From Acidobacteriota bacterium (GTDB taxonomy: Bacteria > Acidobacteriota > Blastocatellia > Pyrinomonadales > Pyrinomonadaceae): a stretch of DNA of 16,809 bases. Positions 1 to 5,962 of this stretch are shown piece after piece. Position 1 is the first letter of the stretch. Every line of letters starts with the position of its first letter. The notes under the pieces were generated by a model. That model had not been told where the DNA came from, ran no database searches, and saw nothing but the letters and a program-made list of their open reading frames with translations. The stretch spans positions 1-16,809 of the forward strand of contig JAEZJR010000139.1 of NCBI GenBank assembly GCA_023415725.1. The letters run 5' to 3'. The translations under genes and the position numbers were made by a program.

Positions 1-821
1 CTGCCCGAGCCGAAGCGAATATCCGAGATGATCGCCCGCTCCTCGATCTTGCTGACGACGCCCGTCGTGAGGATCTTGTCCTGTTGGGCCGGGCTGCCTA
101 TCGAGAATACGTGCTCGCCGACGAACACTGCCGCTTCTGCGGCTTTGGTGTCGGCGATCTTCAATGCGAGGCTGCCGGGGAACGCGGACATATTGATCTG
201 CAGAATCGCGATGTCGCGGTCGATGTCCTTTGCGAGGAGACGTGCTCGTACCGCCGTCTTTTTATCGAACCGCACTCGGATGTCGTTCGTGTCCTCGACG
301 ACGTGGTGGTTGGTCAGTATGAGGCCGCGCTCGTCGAAGATGAACCCGGTGCCGACAGCGAGCTCGCCCTCGATCGTCACAACGCCGTTGCGAAGGATCG
401 GGAAAAGCTCGGCCGCCTCCGAGATCCTACGGCGGCCGGATTCGGCTTGGGCTGAGGCGATCTTCGCGTTGTCGTTGCTGAGCTCGATCTTCGCGGGCTC
501 ACCGCTCTTCACGGTGAATGCGTGACCCCAAACGAAGCTTTTACCGTCGAACGCTAGCGGCACGGCTGACCGAACAACGTATTCGCCAACCGGTAGCTGC
601 AGCGTCGCGATACCATTGAAATCGGTCGACACGCTCTTTTCGCCGAACGAAGCATCACCGCGTTTCGTCACGGCGAGCGTGAATTTCGGCACGTTCTTCA
701 GATCGAGTTTCCCGTCCACGACAGCGACGCGGATGGTCACATTTTCCGCAGACTGAGAGTAGAGCGGGGTGGTTAAAACAAGGGACAGCAGGAACAGCAG
801 AACAAAGTGCGTTCTTCTCAT
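1..821 (-). CDS. Exported trypsin/HtrA-like serine protease, C-terminus cut off by window edge
   Basis: The minus strand reads open from an ATG at 821 to the left edge (273 codons seen, no stop). Residues 1-23 form a Sec signal peptide ending near YSQ|SAE. Residues 25-115 are beta-rich with a GIATLQLPVGEYVV stretch, like a small carboxypeptidase-regulatory or PEGA-type sandwich. From about 140 the sequence fits a DegP/HtrA-type trypsin fold: GTGFIFDERG, then ILTNHHVVED with probable catalytic His173, then DRDIAILQI with probable catalytic Asp203. The serine motif (GNSGGP type) would lie beyond the edge, so activity cannot be confirmed. An AGGAG sits 14 nt before the start, rather far. The role would be proteolysis or quality control in the periplasm (inference). 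It is divergent from the gene at 1192. Confidence 0.88.
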   Translation of the reverse strand, partial: MRRTHFVLLFLLSLVLTTPLYSQSAENVTIRVAVVDGKLDLKNVPKFTLAVTKRGDASFGEKSVSTDFNGIATLQLPVGEYVVRSAVPLAFDGKSFVWGHAFTVKSGEPAKIELSNDNAKIASAQAESGRRRISEAAELFPILRNGVVTIEGELAVGTGFIFDERGLILTNHHVVEDTNDIRVRFDKKTAVRARLLAKDIDRDIAILQINMSAFPGSLALKIADTKAAEAAVFVGEHVFSIGSPAQQDKILTTGVVSKIEERAIISDIRFGSG

Positions 822-1191
822 GGTCGTGTGCGCGACTCCTTTGGCGAGATCGTGTGTTCGGTTTAAGTAATGCTCTTGGGGTAGCTACTACTTCGGGCTT
901 GCTTCACGGGAAATGAGGTTTCCCGATCGGGCATCCGTCTTTTGGTGGTTGCCGGATGCCGAGAAAGGCGTTTGGATGGCGCCAGTCCAGGAAAAGTGTG
1001 ACATTAATTGGTTCTCACTTCAAACCGAACTACCCGTGTTCGGTCAATCTGACTTGGAATCGATAATGTTCGGAAGACGACAATCGCCTCACGGTCATGG
1101 GTTTACGCTGTTCACACGGGAACTGTGTCCACACTTCTTTCCCCCTGCTCCCGCGCTCATAAACTGGTTTCGAACAATGGGAGATTCGTGT
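822..1191. other. Divergent intergenic region, 370 bp
   Basis: This lies between the two outward-facing genes starting at 821 (minus) and 1192 (plus), so promoters for both should be here. I see no convincing sigma-70 hexamer pair; GATAAT at 1062-1067 is a possible -10 but lacks a good -35. The reading frame of the 1192 gene stays open upstream to 913, but that extension has no signal-peptide logic and the ribosome binding site points to 1192. Two adjacent short stem-loops at 907-960 are listed separately. Confidence 0.6.
907..960. repeat. Two adjacent perfect stem-loops
   Basis: First arm pair: CGGGAAA (907-913) and TTTCCCG (919-925) around a 5-nt loop. Second arm pair: GGCATCCG (930-937) and CGGATGCC (953-960) around a 15-nt loop. 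They are only 4 bp apart. Neither has a T-run, so they do not look like simple terminators. They could be operators or part of the leader of the gene at 1192. The function is unknown. Confidence 0.5.
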
Positions 1192-2184
1192 ATGCCAAGA
1201 AAGCAATATTCTCGGAATGACCTTAGATTGCTGACAGCGCTGCTTCTCGTCCTGGTGATGATCGCCACCGGGTTGGCACAGAGTAAAAAGTCCAAGTCGA
1301 AAAAGAAAGAAGTACTGCCGGACGGGCCGGCGATAATGTGGGAGCCCGTAAACGAGCGGCGAGACCTGTTCTGGGGCCCGGGCGGCAGGGAAATGGAGCC
1401 GGACCTGAGAAGCGTCACATTCGTCAAAAAAGAAAGCGGCGGGCACAACACGAAATACCGCATCAAGGACGGTTCCGGTCGCACATGGATCGCGAAACTC
1501 GGTCGAGAAGCACGTCCCGAAACCGCAGCAGTGCGGCTCCTGTGGGGGCTCGGGTACAAAAACGAGATAAATTATCTCGTTCCGCGGCTCACGATCCCCG
1601 GCAAGGGCACTTACACCAACGTTCGCCTGGAACTTCGCCCGGACAACGTCGACCGGATCGGCGAATGGAAATGGCGGAACAATCCGTTCGTGGAGACGCC
1701 GGAATTCAAGGGGCTGAAGATAATGCAGGTTTTTATGACGAACTGGGACGTGCTGGACAAGCAGAACGAGATATTGAAAGTGGATACGCCGAACGGGGTC
1801 GAGTACCACTACATCGTCAGCGACCTCGGGCGAACGTTCGGGAAATACGGGAACAACAACCTGCCGATCTTTTACCGACTCGGCCGCCGCACGGGCGATC
1901 CGAAATCGTGGAGCAAGGCGAGTTTCGTCAAAGGCGTCGAAAAGGACGGGCGGATCAAATGGGCAGTTAAAGGAAAGAACCGCGGAATTTATAAAGACAT
2001 CACCATCGCCGATGCTGCATGGCTGCTCGGGCGCCTGAAGTCGCTCGACGAACGCCAACTCAACGACGCCTTCCGAGCGGGGAACTACTCGCCCGCCGAG
2101 GCCGACATGTACGTGAAAGCGGTCAAACGCAGGATAAACGAGCTGGAAAGCCTGGTTGAAGACAATCGTCTCGCCGGGCGGTAA
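1192..2184 (+). CDS. Exported protein of unknown function with kinase-fold-like residue pattern (paralogue A)
   Basis: 330 aa. The ATG at 1192 is chosen because GGGAG (1179-1183) stands 8 nt before it and the protein then begins with a clear signal peptide (hydrophobic residues 12-28, cleavage near GLAQ|SKK), followed by a Lys/Ser-rich stretch to about 39. It is homologous along its length to the protein at 3505-4437. Shared positions are W50-EPV, RDLF, a Lys in WIAK (K102), a Glu in the next helix (E110), NWD (D186) followed by N192, SDLG..FG (D211), and a C-terminal helical segment DAFRAGNYS. This order resembles the K-E-D-N-D set of protein-kinase-like and CotH-like folds, but there is no clear glycine loop. 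I do not recognise a named family, and kinase activity is inference only. It has its own terminator. Confidence 0.85.
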   Translation: MPRKQYSRNDLRLLTALLLVLVMIATGLAQSKKSKSKKKEVLPDGPAIMWEPVNERRDLFWGPGGREMEPDLRSVTFVKKESGGHNTKYRIKDGSGRTWIAKLGREARPETAAVRLLWGLGYKNEINYLVPRLTIPGKGTYTNVRLELRPDNVDRIGEWKWRNNPFVETPEFKGLKIMQVFMTNWDVLDKQNEILKVDTPNGVEYHYIVSDLGRTFGKYGNNNLPIFYRLGRRTGDPKSWSKASFVKGVEKDGRIKWAVKGKNRGIYKDITIADAAWLLGRLKSLDERQLNDAFRAGNYSPAEADMYVKAVKRRINELESLVEDNRLAGR

Positions 2185-2210
2185 TTATTAAAGCTCTTAG
2201 GTTTCGTTTC

Positions 2211-2246
2211 GATGCTCGGTCTTCAACGGCCGGGCATTTTGATTTT
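2211..2246 (+). terminator. Rho-independent terminator of paralogue A gene
   Basis: The stem is ATGCTCGG (2212-2219) with CCGGGCAT (2230-2237), eight pairs including one G-U, a 10-nt loop, then TTTTGATTTTATT. It lies 28 bp after the stop at 2184. Confidence 0.7.
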
Positions 2247-2446
2247 ATTGGTGAATTTATTTTTTTTAAGCGTTTTTGGAATATCGCCCGATTGCGCGTA
2301 TATTACAAATTAAATTTTAATACCGAACGGTAACGGCCCGGCCGAAATTGTTCTGGAAAATTAAGAGTGTGAGCTCCAATTTCCGGAAAGGGGGAGGTCT
2401 GCCTTTCGGTCCGCAACCCCAGCTGTCCATTGATCATAGGAACCGA

Positions 2447-3352
2447 ATGCCCATGAATATGAAATCTAAAGTTCTGACATCTGGACCGATCGCCCGTTTT
2501 GCGATGGTCATTTCGTTGTTTTCGATCATCGCCTTGCCGACCGCGGCTCAAAAGAAAAAAGCAATTTCCCCAATTCCCGCCGAGCCTGAGGTTTTTGAGG
2601 CGACTGTCAAAAATTCCGGTGAGACCGCTACGTTTACGGATCAGGGGCCAGCGGATCTCTCCCCTGTCGTGATTCCCGGTGCGGGCAATGTGACCTGCGG
2701 GCAGTTGAACGCCTCAACGGACCCGGCATTCGCACACATGACGGAAAACTGGGAGCTGAAGTTCGACCCGCCGCAGGAGGGGACGTTCGCATTCGTTAAT
2801 GGCGGCGGCGTTCAGATCGGAGGCGGTATGTCCGCAAACCCGAATCTGTTCCTGAATATCGACCTCGGGGCGAGCAGTACGATGAATTCCTGGGAATTGC
2901 TCTGGAGCAATTCTTCGGCAGTTAACCGGCTGGTTTCGGCGGTGATCGTGAAAGGCGGCAACCGGGGCACGAACGTTTACACGTACCCGACACTCGCATC
3001 GAAGGGTGTTGGGCCATTCACTACTGCGAGCGGCACCCAGGCGATCAGCCACATCTCATTCTGCTTCGAGCCGTTCACCGGGCCGAGCGCGGCGCCGGTT
3101 TCCGTTACTGGGCGTGCGATGACGAGGGCAGGCCGTCCCGTGATGAAAGCGGTGATCAGTCTCATAAACGTGGCTACCGGTGAAAGCAAATCGGCGGTTA
3201 CGAATACCTTCGGGTATTACCGGTTCGACGGTCTTGAAGCAGACAGCCTCTATATGGTGACGGTAGTTCACAAGCAACACAGATTTGCTAACAATAACCA
3301 AACCTTTTCGTTGACGCAGAGCGTCGAAGGTGTGGATTTCATCGCAAACTAA
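2447..3352 (+). CDS. Exported protein with C-terminal carboxypeptidase-regulatory-like domain
   Basis: 301 aa from the ATG at 2447. ATAGG lies 6 nt upstream and the first 30 or so residues then make a signal peptide (FAMVISLFSIIALPTAAQ|KKK). An open frame extends to 2348 but has no supporting site, and ATGs at 2453 and 2459 are also possible. Residues about 45-215 form a beta-rich region containing Cys residues (VTCGQLN, ISFCFEP), which I do not recognise. Residues about 218-301 fit a carboxypeptidase-regulatory-like beta-sandwich: VSVTGRAMTRAGRPVMKAVI, TNTFGYYRFDGLEAD, then a final VEGVDFIAN. Such domains are common in exported adhesive or structural proteins of Acidobacteriota and Bacteroidota. 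It sits between the two paralogous genes at 1192 and 3505 but has separate terminators on both sides, so it is probably its own transcript. Ligand and role are unknown. Confidence 0.82.
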   Translation: MPMNMKSKVLTSGPIARFAMVISLFSIIALPTAAQKKKAISPIPAEPEVFEATVKNSGETATFTDQGPADLSPVVIPGAGNVTCGQLNASTDPAFAHMTENWELKFDPPQEGTFAFVNGGGVQIGGGMSANPNLFLNIDLGASSTMNSWELLWSNSSAVNRLVSAVIVKGGNRGTNVYTYPTLASKGVGPFTTASGTQAISHISFCFEPFTGPSAAPVSVTGRAMTRAGRPVMKAVISLINVATGESKSAVTNTFGYYRFDGLEADSLYMVTVVHKQHRFANNNQTFSLTQSVEGVDFIAN

Positions 3353-3373
3353 GCCATCCCAACAATTTAATTT

Positions 3374-3407
3374 AGCGTGCCTTGAAAAAAAATGGGCACG
3401 CTTTTTT
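3374..3407 (+). terminator. Rho-independent terminator after the regulatory-like domain gene
   Basis: AGCGTGCC (3374-3381) pairs with GGCACGCT (3395-3402) around an A-rich 13-nt loop and is followed by T residues to 3407. It lies 22 bp after the stop codon. Confidence 0.85.
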
Positions 3408-3504
3408 AATTTTGGGGCACACGATTTGCCAATTCGTGAGTCAGTGATCGATTTTCGTGCAGTTTATCGAGCGATCGAACTTATTAGAACAAGGAGAGGG
3501 ACGT

Positions 3505-4437
3505 ATGTTTAAGGCAGGTATATTTGCGCTTCTTTTTGCAATTTCACTATTGGCAGGGATCGCGGCCGCTCAAGAAAAGGTCGCGACCGTGCCGAGCAAC
3601 GTGGTCATTTGGGAACCGGTAGATATTAAATCACGTGATCTTTTCCGCGGACCGACGAGCGAGGGGATCGTACCGGCTCTCGATAAGATGGAATTCGTCG
3701 GCCGGCAACCGGGCGGCAACAATCTGAAATTCCGCCTTAAGGATGCGAACGGCCGCGAATGGGTCGCGAAGGTAGCTGACGAATCGCAGGCGGAGGTGGC
3801 GGCGACGCGTCTGCTCTGGGCGATCGGCTACAAAACAGAGGTCGATCAGATCGTCAAGAGCCTAAGCATCCCGAAGGTGGGAAACTACCGCAATGCGCGA
3901 TTCGAGGCGAGGGACGAATCCAGAAAGCGCGGTGATCGATGGAGTTGGACGAATAATCCGTACGCGGGCACTAAAGAATTCGACGGGCTCCGACTGATGA
4001 TGGCTTTCATCAACAACTGGGACCTGAAGGACGAAAACAATATTCTGATCACGGAGAACGGAAAGACTTACATGGTGGTCAGTGACCTCGGTTCGTCGTT
4101 CGGGAAATTAGCTGATAAGAGCAAGAGCCGCACTGGCCGCAGCGTGAACAAACCGGAGCATTTTGCCGAGGCAGGGTTCATAAAATCGGTCGACAACGGT
4201 GTGCTCGTTCTGGACTATCGCGGGATGGGCGAAGATTACCTGAAAGGGATCAAGGTCGAGAACGCTCGATGGCTTGCGGACCAATTGCTGCAGCTCAGCG
4301 ATAATCAGATCGCTGACGCCTTCCGTGCGGCAAATTATTCCGCCGAGGACGTCGCTCTGCTGACGGCGGCGGTTAAGGACCGCATCGCCCAGCTCGACCA
4401 GGCTACTAAGGGGCAAACCACGGAAGCTTCAAATTGA
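3505..4437 (+). CDS. Exported protein of unknown function with kinase-fold-like residue pattern (paralogue B)
   Basis: 310 aa. The ATG at 3505 follows a strong AAGGAGAGGG (3491-3500) and opens a signal peptide (residues 1-23, AAAQ|EKV). It is a clear paralogue of the 1192-2184 protein without its Lys-rich linker. Visible motifs: VIWEPVD (34-40), WVAK with K89, E97 in the following helix, WDLKDENNIL with D173 and N178/N179, then VVSDLGSSFGK with D194. The last two resemble the HRDLKPEN and DFG loops of kinases and the NWD...NN / DLD.sFG pattern seen in CotH-like proteins. A conserved helical C-terminus (QIADAFRAANYS) follows. The catalytic assignment is inference; a non-enzymatic binding protein is equally possible. 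The gene converges with an exported phosphatase gene (4507-5100) across a shared terminator. Confidence 0.87.
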   Translation: MFKAGIFALLFAISLLAGIAAAQEKVATVPSNVVIWEPVDIKSRDLFRGPTSEGIVPALDKMEFVGRQPGGNNLKFRLKDANGREWVAKVADESQAEVAATRLLWAIGYKTEVDQIVKSLSIPKVGNYRNARFEARDESRKRGDRWSWTNNPYAGTKEFDGLRLMMAFINNWDLKDENNILITENGKTYMVVSDLGSSFGKLADKSKSRTGRSVNKPEHFAEAGFIKSVDNGVLVLDYRGMGEDYLKGIKVENARWLADQLLQLSDNQIADAFRAANYSAEDVALLTAAVKDRIAQLDQATKGQTTEASN

Positions 4438-4456
4438 ATTGACGGGGAGCCAAACG

Positions 4457-4488
4457 AAAGGAGCGGTGGATATCCACCGCTCCTTTTT
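4457..4488. terminator. Convergent, perfectly palindromic terminator
   Basis: A 30-bp perfect palindrome (4457-4486) is centred between 4471 and 4472. The outer AAA/TTT and the arm GGAGCGGTGGAT with its complement form the stem, followed by TTTTTCTTT on the plus strand. It lies 19 bp after the stop of the 3505 gene and 18 bp after the stop of the minus-strand phosphatase, so it can serve both. The T-run is better in the plus direction. Confidence 0.88.
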
Positions 4489-4506
4489 CTTTCAGCGTAA
4501 ATGTGT

Positions 4507-5100
4507 TTACTTTACGGAAGCTGCCGCCGCCGTGCTGTCAGCCTTTGCCTTTTCCATCTTCACGGCGTAATCCTGAACGAAGGTCTTCATCACCTTCCGG
4601 CCCCAACTCGTGTCGAATTTGAACCGCTCCATTTCCGCGAACGCTTGGTCGTAATTCCAGCCGTATTTCGTCATTCTGTAGACGGCTCCGGTCACGCCCG
4701 CACGGTGCTTGCCGCCCTTGCAGTGGACGTACATCTTGCCGTTGGCCGGGTCATTGATCTCCTTGAGGAACTGGTTGATCGTCGCGTCGCTCGGATATTC
4801 AGCGTCGTCCATCGGTATGTTGATGTATTTCATTCCGAGCGATTCGGCAGTGGTCTTTTCGTAAGCTTCCGGGTCGTTCCGGAGGTCGATTATCGTGGTG
4901 ATCCCGAGATCCTTCAGCTCCCCGTACTGATCTTGTTTCGGTTGCCCGCCGCGGTAATAATTCTCGTCCATCTGACCGAAATTCTTGATCTTAACGTTCG
5001 GGAAGGCCTCCGAGGTCTTCGAGACTTGTGCGTTGGAGATCCCTGCGAGGGCGAACAAAAGCGACGCAAATGCCAGCGTCGAGCGCATCAGATTCTTCAT
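4507..5100 (-). CDS. Exported CX5R tyrosine/dual-specificity-type phosphatase
   Basis: 197 aa from the ATG at 5100. GGAGG stands 4 nt upstream; an adjacent in-frame ATG at 5103 would leave almost no spacing, and a TTG at 5127 is unlikely. Residues 1-24 are a signal peptide (AGISNAQ|VSK). The mature part carries YYRGGQPKQDQY (48-59), TTIIDLRND (68-76), an acidic turn MDDAEYPSD (97-105) likely to hold the general acid, and the signature HCKGGKHRAG with nucleophile Cys127 and Arg133 spaced as CX5R. This matches small bacterial DSP-like phosphatases. The substrate could be a phosphoprotein, sugar phosphate or phosphoinositide in the periplasm; the sequence does not decide. The C-terminus is a charged helix ending in an Ala-rich tail. 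It converges with the exported kinase-fold-like gene at 3505. Confidence 0.9.
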   Translation of the reverse strand: MKNLMRSTLAFASLLFALAGISNAQVSKTSEAFPNVKIKNFGQMDENYYRGGQPKQDQYGELKDLGITTIIDLRNDPEAYEKTTAESLGMKYINIPMDDAEYPSDATINQFLKEINDPANGKMYVHCKGGKHRAGVTGAVYRMTKYGWNYDQAFAEMERFKFDTSWGRKVMKTFVQDYAVKMEKAKADSTAAAASVK

Positions 5101-5393
5101 CATTCCTCCAAATTGCTTGACCTTCAATCGGGTGAGGCCAGCGTCAAGTAGTTTGGATCATTGCGGCCCGCACGGGGTGAAGCCGTTGCGAACCGTTCAC
5201 CGAAGAATACGACGCTATTCGGGAAAGTAGGGTTGGAATTAATCTGCCGATCGAGTGGGTCGCGATGGTCGCTTTCGAATCGGCGATAGGGGTAATTATT
5301 GTCATAGCGGGCGATCTAGCTGCGGATATTATTGTCGCCGTCGCGGTATCGGCCGCCGTTGACGCTGTCGCGAAACAGTTCCGTCCCATAGCG
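5101..5393. other. Intergenic region upstream of the phosphatase gene
   Basis: About 290 bp between the phosphatase start and the rhodanese terminator. It should hold the phosphatase promoter, but I cannot point to convincing hexamers. Short open frames here (for example plus 5265-5480 and minus 5144-5440) lack ribosome binding sites and run through the terminator and repeat, so I do not call them. Confidence 0.5.
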
Positions 5394-5422
5394 AAAAAAA
5401 GTGAGACGCGCGTCCCACTTTT
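5394..5422 (-). terminator. Rho-independent terminator of the rhodanese gene
   Basis: Read on the minus strand, AAAAGTGGGAC pairs with GTCTCACTTTT around a GCGC loop, with one mismatch, and continues as TTTTTTT (the seven A of 5394-5400). It lies about 48 bp beyond the rhodanese stop. Confidence 0.75.
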
Positions 5423-5465
5423 GGTCCCAGAAGGTCTCAACTTGGTCTCAATTTGGTCTCAGATC
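5423..5465 (-). repeat. Four tandem ~11-bp GAGACC/GGTCTC repeats
   Basis: On the plus strand, GGTCCCAGAA (5423-5432) is followed by GGTCTCAACTT (5433), GGTCTCAATTT (5444) and GGTCTCAGATC (5455). The last three start exactly 11 bp apart, near one DNA helical turn. The array starts 4 bp after the rhodanese stop and reads as TGAGACC in the sense of that transcript. A related cluster lies at 12474-12563. Confidence 0.8.
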
Positions 5466-5469
5466 GAGG

Positions 5470-5793
5470 TCAATATTTAGGCACTTTCGGGTCGACTTCG
5501 TTCGACCATGCGGTGATGCCGCCGCGGAGGTTCTTCATCGGGCCCGTGTAGCCGACTGCTTTGAGCATTTCCAATGCTTTAGCACTGCGGCCGCCCATTT
5601 TGCATTGGAGTATGAGCTCGCGATCAGGATCAAGTTCTTTCATGCGGGACACTATCTCCCCTAGCGGTATGAGTTTAGCACCGGGGATCTTCGCGAATGC
5701 GTGCTCGTCCGGGTTGCGGACGTCCACCAGCTGCACGTCCTCTCCGGCGTCCATTTTCTGTTTCAGTTCGGTAGCGGATATCTCTTCAAACAT
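5470..5793 (-). CDS. Single-domain rhodanese-like sulfurtransferase
   Basis: 107 aa with no signal peptide, so probably cytoplasmic. The whole protein is one rhodanese domain: ISATELKQKM, VQLVDVRNPDEHAFAKIPGA (20-39), then the active-site loop LQCKMGGRS with Cys64, and the closing LRGGITAWSNEVDP. A six-residue loop starting CKMGGR is typical of active sulfurtransferases that carry a persulfide on the Cys. The sulfur donor and acceptor are unknown; small rhodaneses of this kind serve thiosulfate sulfur transfer, cofactor or tRNA thiolation. The start at 5793 has only a distant AGGA upstream. The gene is monocistronic and divergent from the efflux operon, with its own terminator. Confidence 0.93.
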   Translation of the reverse strand: MFEEISATELKQKMDAGEDVQLVDVRNPDEHAFAKIPGAKLIPLGEIVSRMKELDPDRELILQCKMGGRSAKALEMLKAVGYTGPMKNLRGGITAWSNEVDPKVPKY

Positions 5794-5863
5794 ATTGCGG
5801 TATCTATCTTCCTGCGGGCGGCATCGAAACTCAAATGTGCCCGCGTTCGTAAAACTGAAATGG

Positions 5864-5892
5864 TTCGTAAATGTTATAAATATACCATTTAC
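5864..5892. promoter_or_regulatory. Candidate operator in the rhodanese/efflux divergent region
   Basis: GTAAATG (5867-5873) and CATTTAC (5886-5892) form a perfect 7-bp inverted repeat with a 12-bp AT-rich centre. The left half overlaps TTCGTAAA (5864-5871), which also occurs at 5846-5853, 18 bp upstream. The region is markedly more AT-rich than its surroundings. The overlap with a possible minus-strand -10 suggests a repressor site. No regulator gene is in the window, so this is inference. Confidence 0.4.
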
Positions 5893-5906
5893 AAAACTTT
5901 ACACAA
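5879..5906 (-). promoter_or_regulatory. Possible sigma-70 type promoter for the rhodanese gene
   Basis: On the minus strand, TTGTGT (5906-5901) and TATATT (5884-5879) are separated by 16 bp. The -10 lies inside the inverted repeat at 5867-5892. This would give a leader of about 80 nt. Confidence 0.35.
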
Positions 5907-5962
5907 TCCTGATTAATCCATTCGGACGCGTGAGATAGAATCTTTATCTAATTGTAGCTTTT

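Noticed and set aside
28..525. Plus-strand frames opposite the serine protease
   Set aside because: They are antisense shadows. The minus strand encodes a recognisable HtrA-like protein across the same span.
907..960. Riboswitch in the leader of the 1192 gene
   Set aside because: I could not match the stems or loops to any riboswitch consensus I know.
913..1191. Upstream extension of the 1192 gene
   Set aside because: Open by chance. The signal peptide and the GGGAG site both place the start at 1192.
5144..5440. Minus-strand 98-residue frame upstream of the phosphatase
   Set aside because: Ala/Thr-rich low-complexity content with no start signal, and it overlaps a terminator.
5394..5465. 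CRISPR-like array from the tandem GGTCTC units
   Set aside because: Units are only 11 bp with no spacers and no cas genes.
5265..5480. Plus-strand 71-residue frame with a hydrophobic stretch
   Set aside because: It has no ribosome binding site and runs through the rhodanese terminator and GGTCTC repeats.
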